8,608 nucleotides of DNA from an uncultured Methylophaga sp. GTDB lineage: Bacteria; Pseudomonadota; Gammaproteobacteria; Nitrosococcales; Methylophagaceae. Below the pieces are notes generated by a model that saw only the letters and a list, made by a program, of their open reading frames with translations, did no database searches and was not told where the DNA came from. The stretch spans positions 1 to 8,608 of the forward strand of contig CANRLD010000071.1 of the NCBI GenBank assembly GCA_947631375.1. The letters are read 5' to 3'. Below, piece after piece: positions 1 through 5,285 of the stretch (positions are counted from its first letter, which is position 1; every line of letters begins with the position of its first letter). The position numbers were made by a program, and so were the translations under genes.

Positions 1-855
1 GCTGCCGTTTCTAACGCAGGTGGTTTGGGCATGATAGGCGTGGGATATGGTGATGCTGACTGGCTGAAAAAAGAGCTGGAGATCATCGGCCAGCAAACCA
101 GCAAACCCTGGGGGATTGGTTTTATCACCTGGTGTTTAACAGAGGAAGTTTTTGATCTCGCCATGCAGTATTCCCCTCACGTGGTTATGTTTTCGTTTGG
201 TGATATTAGTCCGTGGGTCAAGCAGATTAAAAACAAGCACATTCCGATTATCAGCCAGGTTCAAGATCTAAGTGGTGCATTGGATGTATATGCCAAAGGA
301 ACCGATTTTATTGTTGCACAGGGCACCGAAGCTGGCGGTCATGGTAAAAGCCACCGCTCCACCCTCTCCCTGGTTCGCGGCATAAAAGTAGCAATACCGG
401 ACATACCGATTATCGCTGCAGGCGGTATTGCGGATGGACAAGGTGTTGCTGCCGCAATCAATCTGGGGGCAGCAGGCGTTTCAATGGGTAGCCGTTTTTA
501 TGCAACAGTCGAGGCCAATGCAGACGACAGAATGAAAAAACGGCTGGTTGAATGCAGCGGTGATGACACCATACGAACGCATATCTTTGATGTTGTAAGA
601 GAAATTAACTGGCCAAAAGAATATACCGGCAGAGCACTGATCAACGAGTTTGTGGCCAAGTGGCATCATAATGAGCAGGAATTAAGGCAGCTTACAGCTA
701 CACAGAAGCCGGTTTATTTTGCTGCTCAGGAAGCATGTGACACTAACGTTGCGGTTGTCTGGGCAGGCGAAGGTATCGATGTTATCTCTGATATTGCTGA
801 GGCCGGCGAAATCGTTCATCGAATAATGACGACAGCGGAAAAAATACTCTCGTAG
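1..855 (+). CDS. Nitronate monooxygenase (2-nitropropane dioxygenase family), 5' end missing
   Basis: This is an FMN-dependent TIM-barrel enzyme of the nitronate monooxygenase family, which oxidises alkyl nitronates such as propionate 3-nitronate in the cytoplasm. The frame is open from base 1 and ends with TAG, giving 284 visible codons. The first visible residues, AAVSNAGGLG, are the family's N-terminal flavin-site motif, which normally lies some 25 to 30 residues into the protein, so the true start is upstream of the window. TTG at 25 and ATG at 31 fall inside or just after this motif and are not starts. Further family marks are FSFGD near residue 65, GTEAGGHG at 108-115 with the candidate catalytic His114, and the phosphate-binding stretch AAGGIADG at 139-146 followed by MGSRF at 162-166. 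It converges on the DUF488 gene with only 8 bp between the stop codons. The family is secure; the physiological substrate is not, since many relatives have untested roles. Confidence 0.93.
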   Translation, partial: AAVSNAGGLGMIGVGYGDADWLKKELEIIGQQTSKPWGIGFITWCLTEEVFDLAMQYSPHVVMFSFGDISPWVKQIKNKHIPIISQVQDLSGALDVYAKGTDFIVAQGTEAGGHGKSHRSTLSLVRGIKVAIPDIPIIAAGGIADGQGVAAAINLGAAGVSMGSRFYATVEANADDRMKKRLVECSGDDTIRTHIFDVVREINWPKEYTGRALINEFVAKWHHNEQELRQLTATQKPVYFAAQEACDTNVAVVWAGEGIDVISDIAEAGEIVHRIMTTAEKILS

Positions 856-863
856 GTAGTTAT

Positions 864-1292
864 TTATTGCTCACCGTCATAACAAACCGGCGATGCCCGC
901 TCCGTGGCGTCACCAAAACTGACTTCTTCAAGTGCTTCGAGAAGATGTTTTTTCAGCGTGGGTAGATGGGATTTTTCAAGATCCGTAACGGCACTGATCA
1001 AGGTGACCCTGTTATCTTTCAACTGACTGGCAATCTTATTTAATTGTGGTTGTTGCTTGTCCAGCTCTTGTGAATAACACTTACTGAATTCGGCATAACT
1101 TAACGTGCTGTTATGCCATTGTTTGCGAAGCTCAGTGGACGGACATAACTCCTTAATCCAGTCATCATACTCCAGCTCGGATTTCTTGATACCTCTCGGC
1201 CATAACCGATCAGCCAACAGTCTGATGCCATCTGATTTTTCGGTTTTATCATAAACACGTTTTAATTTGATTGGGTCGTAATCCGTACTCAT
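864..1292 (-). CDS. DUF488 (YeaO-like) family protein
   Basis: This is a 142-residue soluble cytoplasmic protein of the DUF488 family, to which E. coli YeaO belongs. No biochemical function is established that I can name. The family signature is clear near the N terminus: VYD at 13-15, then DGIRLLADRLWPRG at 21-34 with the usual DRLWPRG core. It continues with W45, a PSTELRKQWH stretch at 51-60, and the C-terminal strand VTLISAVTDLEKSH at 96-109. Typical members are about 115 to 125 residues. Here roughly 20 extra residues follow the conserved domain and look unstructured. Cysteines lie at 50, 72 and 137. The ATG start lies 21 bp after the stop of the OhrR-like gene, with a GGGG stretch about 8 bases upstream as a modest ribosome binding site, so the two genes are probably one transcript. 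The regulator may therefore control this gene; that is inference from position. Confidence 0.88.
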   Translation of the reverse strand: MSTDYDPIKLKRVYDKTEKSDGIRLLADRLWPRGIKKSELEYDDWIKELCPSTELRKQWHNSTLSYAEFSKCYSQELDKQQPQLNKIASQLKDNRVTLISAVTDLEKSHLPTLKKHLLEALEEVSFGDATERASPVCYDGEQ

Positions 1293-1313
1293 GCTTCTTA
1301 CCCCGTCACAGCT

Positions 1314-1730
1314 TTATAAGTTTGCAGTAATTTTATTGCATAAAGCTATCAACTGTTCTGCTTCAGTATCGTCCAGACCAGTCGCACATAGCGCCAGTTT
1401 TGCGATTGTTTCGCCTTGTGTGGCAAAGTCCTGACCTTTTTTGCTCAATACTATCGATTTCGTCCTGTCGTTATCCGGTACATTCTCCCGCCGAAGAAAA
1501 CCTGTTGATTCCAATTTTTTCAGAATAGGTGTCAGGGTTGCCTTGCTCAAGCTCACCACTTTGGCAAGCTGCGTAACTGACGCCCCATTGTGCTGCCATA
1601 ACGCCATCAGGACAACGAACTGCGGATAGGTGAGTTGATGTGGTTTTAATAACTCTCCGTAAGCCTTTGTTATCGCTCCACTCGTTGAATAGAGTGCAAA
1701 ACAGAGTTGGTCTTTTAATAGTGGTCCCAT
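1314..1730 (-). CDS. MarR-family regulator, OhrR type (2-Cys organic-peroxide sensor-like)
   Basis: This 138-residue winged-helix DNA-binding protein should act as a dimeric repressor. The wing and recognition-helix region is typical MarR: SVTQLAKVVSLSKATLTPIL at 51-70, then FLRRENVPDNDRTK at 78-91. The N-terminal DQLCFALYS and LTYPQFVVL stretches are characteristic of the OhrR branch. Cys10 sits at the reactive-cysteine position, with Tyr24 and Tyr35 at +14 and +25. Cys115 lies 105 residues after Cys10, and Cys131 follows. From memory, this matches the spacing of Cys22, Tyr36, Tyr47 and Cys127 in Xanthomonas OhrR, where peroxide oxidation leads to an inter-subunit disulfide and release from DNA. 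AGGA five bases before the ATG supports the start. The usual partner gene ohr is absent nearby; instead a DUF488 gene lies downstream and a small exported protein is divergent. Autoregulation from the shared intergenic region is likely. An OhrR-like oxidation sensor is well supported, while the exact inducer is unknown. Confidence 0.9.
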   Translation of the reverse strand: MGPLLKDQLCFALYSTSGAITKAYGELLKPHQLTYPQFVVLMALWQHNGASVTQLAKVVSLSKATLTPILKKLESTGFLRRENVPDNDRTKSIVLSKKGQDFATQGETIAKLALCATGLDDTEAEQLIALCNKITANL

Positions 1731-1754
1731 TCGTATCCTGTTTTAACTAAATAC

Positions 1755-1783
1755 TTGACATGTCACGCTACAGATCTTAATGT
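1755..1783 (+). promoter_or_regulatory. Candidate promoter for the small exported protein gene
   Basis: TTGACA at 1755-1760 is a perfect sigma-70 -35 hexamer. It is followed after 17 bp by TAATGT at 1778-1783, a weak -10 that matches the consensus at three of six positions. Transcription would begin near 1790, about 35 bases before the ATG at 1826. The ATG has AAGGA at 1813-1817 as a well-spaced ribosome binding site. The -10 is poor, so the call rests on the -35 match, the spacing and the position. Confidence 0.35.
1756..1765. promoter_or_regulatory. Candidate operator palindrome between divergent genes
   Basis: TGACATGTCA is a perfect 10-bp palindrome lying over the candidate -35 box of the rightward gene and 26 bp upstream of the regulator's own start codon. 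MarR-family repressors bind palindromes in just this position and so control both themselves and a divergent gene. The symmetry does not extend cleanly beyond 10 bp, whereas MarR-family sites usually cover 16 to 20 bp. It also does not resemble the AT-rich operators described for Bacillus OhrR. It is a candidate only. Confidence 0.3.
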
Positions 1784-1825
1784 TCGCACACATACACTTC
1801 GCGCACAAACAAAAGGATAGCAGAG

Positions 1826-2134
1826 ATGAAAAAATATTACTTAACATTGTTAATCACACTGCCACTGCTAGCACCTCTACCGCTTTCTGCCAACGATAAG
1901 GTCGCTGAAGACAATTATGTTCCTTCATTAATCACAGAAACACCCTATGAAGGTCGTCAGCTGGCAATTAAGCTGGTACGAAAAACCATTGGTGCAATTC
2001 AGACAGAAGCTGCCGCCAAACATCGGGTAAGAGCAAAATACGCTGAAGATCCCCAGCTGTTAATGAATGCAGCGGAATTAGTCGCCATCGAATTTAAAAC
2101 GATTGCTATTGCCAACGACTATTGGCGCAACTAA
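1826..2134 (+). CDS. Small exported protein of unknown function
   Basis: I do not recognise this 102-residue protein. It begins MKKYYLTLLITLPLLAPLPL, a classic Sec signal peptide with two lysines and a leucine-rich core, and probable signal peptidase I cleavage follows Ser21-Ala22, before NDK. There is no lipobox cysteine, and no cysteine anywhere, so a soluble periplasmic protein of about 80 residues is expected. The mature part is charged and looks largely helical, especially from 41 (YEGRQLAIKLVRKTIGAI) to the end, with aromatic Tyr99 and Trp100 near the C terminus. It has its own ribosome binding site (AAGGA, eight bases before the ATG). It is transcribed divergently from the OhrR-like regulator, which suggests control by that regulator. 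A stem-loop follows its stop codon. That it is a real gene is supported by the signal peptide, ribosome binding site and flanking signals; the function is open. Confidence 0.75.
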   Translation: MKKYYLTLLITLPLLAPLPLSANDKVAEDNYVPSLITETPYEGRQLAIKLVRKTIGAIQTEAAAKHRVRAKYAEDPQLLMNAAELVAIEFKTIAIANDYWRN

Positions 2135-2140
2135 CGAACC

Positions 2141-2184
2141 AATCACCCCAGTGTATATAGCCAGCACGCTACATTGGGGTGATT
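2141..2184. terminator. Stem-loop between convergent genes, probable two-way terminator
   Basis: The arms AATCACCCCAGTGTA (2141-2155) and TACATTGGGGTGATT (2170-2184) pair over 15 bp, with a single G.U wobble, around a 14-base loop. The structure lies 6 bp after the small exported protein gene and 26 bp after the end of mrpG on the other strand. It is therefore placed to end both transcripts. Neither side carries a real T-run, so it may block read-through or protect 3' ends rather than act as a strict intrinsic terminator. Confidence 0.55.
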
Positions 2185-2210
2185 CAAATTAACGGTTCAG
2201 CAGGAAAAGC

Positions 2211-2549
2211 TCAGGACTCCTTCTCCTTAGCCTGTTCGCGTAATTTCCGGTAAACATCGGCTCGCATCATCATCATCGCGCCGACGGGTGCGGTCATAAA
2301 AATAAATAAGGTAATCAGCAGTTCATGAATCACTGGTCGACTATTCAAACTACTGAACAACAGCATGGATGCAATCAGAATACTGCCTGCGCCCAGTGTG
2401 ACAGTAATGGCCGGGCCATGAATTCGTTGGGCAAACGTGGGTAGCCGCAGCAATCCCAAAGCACCCACCACAATCAGCAAGCCACCCAGCAGCAAGAAAA
2501 ATACGATCAATACGATCAGCCAGTTAGATAAATCAGCCGCGGCATTCAT
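2211..2549 (-). CDS. mrpG: Mrp-type Na+/H+ antiporter subunit G
   Basis: This is a small inner-membrane accessory subunit of the Mrp cation/proton antiporter (also called MnhG, PhaG or ShaG). The 112 residues carry three membrane segments, roughly 11-33, 51-68 and 76-96. The family marks are GLLRLP at 32-37, followed by QRIHGPAITVTLGAG at 41-55, and TAPVGAMMMMRA at 86-97. A charged tail of about 15 residues ends the protein. It is the last gene of the operon. Its ATG overlaps the stop of mrpF in an ATGA arrangement, so translation is probably coupled. AGGGGAG about 10 bases upstream, inside mrpF, serves as ribosome binding site. Length is normal for the family. Confidence 0.95.
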   Translation of the reverse strand: MNAAADLSNWLIVLIVFFLLLGGLLIVVGALGLLRLPTFAQRIHGPAITVTLGAGSILIASMLLFSSLNSRPVIHELLITLFIFMTAPVGAMMMMRADVYRKLREQAKEKES

Positions 2550-2824
2550 TCTATAATTTCTCCCCTCATCAGAAATTTTGCCAGAGCGATAGTAGAAACA
2601 AACCCGGTCAGCGCAATCAACATTGCCAATTCGAAGAACACATCACTGCTAAAGCGCATTCCCAACAACAACGCCAGTAACATGCAACAAATCCAGAACG
2701 TATCCAATGCCAGAATACGATCCTGGGCAGTCGGCCCTATCATCAATCTAAGACCACACAACACAATAGCAAGCGTTGTCGCTGCCTTGGCAGCATATAA
2801 GGCTATATCAAGTACGCCCAGCAT
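2546..2824 (-). CDS. mrpF: Mrp-type Na+/H+ antiporter subunit F
   Basis: This is a three-helix inner-membrane subunit of the Mrp complex (MnhF, PhaF). The family signature is GPTAQDRILALDT at 30-42, with the conserved acidic residues Asp35 and Asp41. The helices lie around 5-27, 42-58 and 65-85, with a short charged end. I chose the ATG at 2824, giving 92 residues, because AAGGGG lies six bases upstream. This matches the usual length and puts the GP(x)nDR motif where other MrpF proteins have it. An in-frame ATG at 2845 would add seven residues but has only a poor GATGG before it. With the chosen start the gene overlaps the end of mrpE by 17 bp, or by 38 bp with the longer start. Confidence 0.93.
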   Translation of the reverse strand: MLGVLDIALYAAKAATTLAIVLCGLRLMIGPTAQDRILALDTFWICCMLLALLLGMRFSSDVFFELAMLIALTGFVSTIALAKFLMRGEIIE

Positions 2825-3320
2825 CAGCAGCCCCTTCAAAAACATCCATCAATGGTTTTTCATAACGTGTTTTAATGGTATTGATCCACCATGCTTCATC
2901 ATGCAAATCAAATACATGCAGATATAACTCATGCTTTTCCGGCGTCACTTCCACCCAAACCGTCCCCGGCGTGCAGTTAATTAAACACGACAGCATGGCC
3001 AGACCATATGGATCATGCATATCCAGTGGAATATAAATAAACTGAGAGTTTACTTTCTCACGCTGCCTGAACAGAATAATCATTGAGACATTAAAGCAAG
3101 AACGACTGATCTCCACCAACGCCCAGGTCAGTAATCGCATCAGGGCAACTGGATTTCTAAGCCGAAGCTTATGTGGCATCAGTGACTGGGTCAGTAACGG
3201 CACCGCGATACTGATGATACCGCCGAGCAGAAAATGTGCCGGCGCCAATGTCTGATTAAGTAATAACCAGATGCACAACAGCAGCAAGGACAAACCCGGT
3301 CTTGGCAAAATTGCAGACAT
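2808..3320 (-). CDS. mrpE: Mrp-type Na+/H+ antiporter subunit E
   Basis: This is the MrpE (MnhE, PhaE) subunit of the antiporter. Its 170 residues begin with two or three membrane segments (about 9-24, 29-46 and 58-86) and end in a cytoplasmic domain. The conserved stretch NCTPGTVWVEVTPEKHELYLH, here starting at Asn115, is the family hallmark, and VFDL follows at 136-139. The preceding strand reads FIYIPLDM. The ATG follows the mrpD stop after a single base. A strong AGGAGG ribosome binding site eight bases upstream lies inside the end of mrpD. The 3' end overlaps mrpF. Length is typical. Confidence 0.95.
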   Translation of the reverse strand: MSAILPRPGLSLLLLCIWLLLNQTLAPAHFLLGGIISIAVPLLTQSLMPHKLRLRNPVALMRLLTWALVEISRSCFNVSMIILFRQREKVNSQFIYIPLDMHDPYGLAMLSCLINCTPGTVWVEVTPEKHELYLHVFDLHDEAWWINTIKTRYEKPLMDVFEGAADAGRT

Positions 3321-3321
3321 C

Positions 3322-4938
3322 TTACTTGCCTCCTGAAGAGGAAGGTGAAGCGACGGCTCCTCTGTTTAAAACTTGCTCAATATAGTTATCGCCTGAAGAT
3401 AAATCATCGCCAATGCGATCCATATAACTACGAACCGGCCCCGCCGCGATGGTCATCATCACACACAACAACAACAACGAAAATATGGCAAGCGCTTCAG
3501 TCAAATGTAATTTAAGCGTTGCCCCATGTCCTGTTGCCCAGAAAATCCGCACCCCCAGCCGCATCAGAGCAATGATGGCAAATAATCCAGAAGTAAATAG
3601 CGCTGCAATAAACAGCCAGTCATTGAGTGATGGCCCAATATCACCTGACAGCATCAATAGCGTTGCAACAATGCCAAACTTGGCGATAAACCCGGATAAC
3701 GGCGGCATTCCAGACATCACTACCGCGCAAAAAGCAAAGCTTAGCCCCAGAAAAACCATTGCGCCCGGAATGATCACACCGGTATTGCCTTTCGCACCAA
3801 TATCACTGGCAAACGCTTCCATGGTGATCGCCAGCATCTGGGCAGCCGGCGAATACACCCGCTCCATCAGCTCGATCAACATGACGAATGCCGTTACTGC
3901 CAATGTGGAGCTGAAAAGATAAAACATCGCCGCGCCTGTCAATTCAGCCTGATTCAATCCCAGCAGTGTCAGCATGATTCCTGATGACAAAACGGCACTG
4001 TAGCTGGCCAGTCTTCTGACATCCTGACTGGCCAATAATCCCAAGCTGCCGTAGCCGACCGTGATCATCCCGCCCCAGAATAATAATTGACTGCCGAAAC
4101 CGGTAGAGCTACTGGCATCCGAGGCAAACACCAGCATCCACAAGCGATAGAGCACATAAACACCGACTTTGGTGACCAGTACCAGCATGGCAGTAATCGG
4201 CGGAGCCGCTGCGCCATACGTTACCGGCAACCAGAAGCCTAATGGCCATATCGCACTTTTGGTCAGAAAAACAATGGCTAATAATGCAGCGCCCGTTTCA
4301 AACATTGTCCGCTGCGTTGGCTGAAGCTCACCAATACTACGTGCCAGATCAGCCAGATTCAGCGTTCCTGTTGCCGCATAAATAAGCGCGATACCAATCA
4401 GGAAAAAGAATGAAGCAACCAGATTAAGCACAATATATTGCATGCTTGCACTGACTCGCGCCTTGTTCTTTCCATGCAATAACAAGCCATAGGATGCCGC
4501 CAGCATCACTTCAAAAAAGACAAATAGATTGAACAAGTCACCGGTAATTAATGCACCGTTTATCCCCATCAGCAAAAACTGGAACAAGGAATGGAAATGC
4601 ACCTCAAGTCGAGACCAGCGCGTATAGGCAAATGACAGAGAAGCGCCCGCCACCAGATTGATCAGTAGCAACATCATTACGGCGAAGCGATCAATAACCA
4701 GCGTAATACCAAAAGGTGCAATCCAGTTGGCTGCCAGATAAACGCCGGTATCACCATTAAAATGCCCATTACCGATTAGTCGTATAAAACCAATCGTCAC
4801 CAGCAATGTTGCCAAAATACCTGCCGCGTTCAGCCAAAGTTTCAATTCATGGCGACGTTCGTCGACAAAAATCAGCAAAACACCTGTCAATAACGGTAAG
4901 AGAATCGGCAGTGCGATCAGGTGATCAAACCAAAACAT
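3322..4938 (-). CDS. mrpD: Mrp-type Na+/H+ antiporter subunit D (NuoM/NuoN-like)
   Basis: This is a large polytopic proton-translocating subunit, homologous to the NuoL/M/N subunits of respiratory complex I. The 538 residues fit the usual length of about 490 to 540. The proton-antiporter domain covers about 131-425. Key membrane residues are visible: Glu143 in FFEVMLAASYG (segment 5), Lys227 in LTKSAIWPLGFWLP (segment 7), Lys257 in VTKVGVY (segment 8) and Lys420 in GFIAKFG (segment 12). GDLFNLFVFFE before Glu143 is typical of MrpD. At the position where MrpA of the same operon has Lys336 and two histidines, MrpD has FYLFSSTLAVTAF (339-351) with none of them. The start codon shares one base with the mrpC stop (TGATG), and GAGAAG upstream serves as ribosome binding site. 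The C-terminal tail is polar and rich in Ser and Gly. Confidence 0.96.
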   Translation of the reverse strand: MFWFDHLIALPILLPLLTGVLLIFVDERRHELKLWLNAAGILATLLVTIGFIRLIGNGHFNGDTGVYLAANWIAPFGITLVIDRFAVMMLLLINLVAGASLSFAYTRWSRLEVHFHSLFQFLLMGINGALITGDLFNLFVFFEVMLAASYGLLLHGKNKARVSASMQYIVLNLVASFFFLIGIALIYAATGTLNLADLARSIGELQPTQRTMFETGAALLAIVFLTKSAIWPLGFWLPVTYGAAAPPITAMLVLVTKVGVYVLYRLWMLVFASDASSSTGFGSQLLFWGGMITVGYGSLGLLASQDVRRLASYSAVLSSGIMLTLLGLNQAELTGAAMFYLFSSTLAVTAFVMLIELMERVYSPAAQMLAITMEAFASDIGAKGNTGVIIPGAMVFLGLSFAFCAVVMSGMPPLSGFIAKFGIVATLLMLSGDIGPSLNDWLFIAALFTSGLFAIIALMRLGVRIFWATGHGATLKLHLTEALAIFSLLLLCVMMTIAAGPVRSYMDRIGDDLSSGDNYIEQVLNRGAVASPSSSGGK

Positions 4939-5285
4939 CAGTACACTTCTCTTTCTTTACCATCAACATGATCGGTCCCGGTCAAACCGCGTGAAGCAAG
5001 TAAAACAACCAGATAAAGCGCAGTGGTAGCAAAGCCGATGACAATCGCCGTCAACACCAGTGCCTGCGGCAGTGGATCAGCGTACAGCGTCGGATCTATT
5101 GGCCCCGGCTCAATCGTCAATGCCGGTTTGTCCACCCACAGTCTGCCACTGATAAAAATAAACAGGTTGACCGCATAAGACATCAACATCAGTCCCATGA
5201 TCACCTGAAAACTTCGAGGACGGAGAACCAGCCAGATCCCCGCTGCAAACAAAATCCCGATAGCTATAGCGAGAACCAGTTCCAT
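4938..5285 (-). CDS. mrpC: Mrp-type Na+/H+ antiporter subunit C (NuoK-like)
   Basis: This is a three-helix inner-membrane subunit homologous to NuoK of complex I (MnhC, PhaC). In 115 residues the helices lie around 2-21, 27-47 and 74-98. Family motifs are IMGLMLMSYAVNLFIF at 29-44 and YADPLPQALVLTAIVIGFA at 68-86, with a charged cytoplasmic tail. I chose the ATG at 5285, which shares one base with the mrpAB stop as TGATG. This is the same arrangement as at the mrpC/mrpD junction, with GGAG eight bases upstream. A TTG one codon earlier (5288) is possible but less likely. The loop between helices 2 and 3 (KPALTIEPGPIDPTL) is typical of group 2 MrpC proteins. Confidence 0.95.
   Translation of the reverse strand: MELVLAIAIGILFAAGIWLVLRPRSFQVIMGLMLMSYAVNLFIFISGRLWVDKPALTIEPGPIDPTLYADPLPQALVLTAIVIGFATTALYLVVLLASRGLTGTDHVDGKEREVY

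Noticed and set aside
25..31. TTG at 25 or ATG at 31 as the start of the nitronate monooxygenase
   Set aside because: The frame is open to base 1, and AAVSNAGGLG just upstream is a conserved part of the protein, so the gene continues before the window.
3449..3922. Plus-strand open frame of 157 codons opposite mrpD
   Set aside because: It lies entirely antisense to a well-supported gene, and its product has no coherent pattern; it is a shadow of the mrpD codons.
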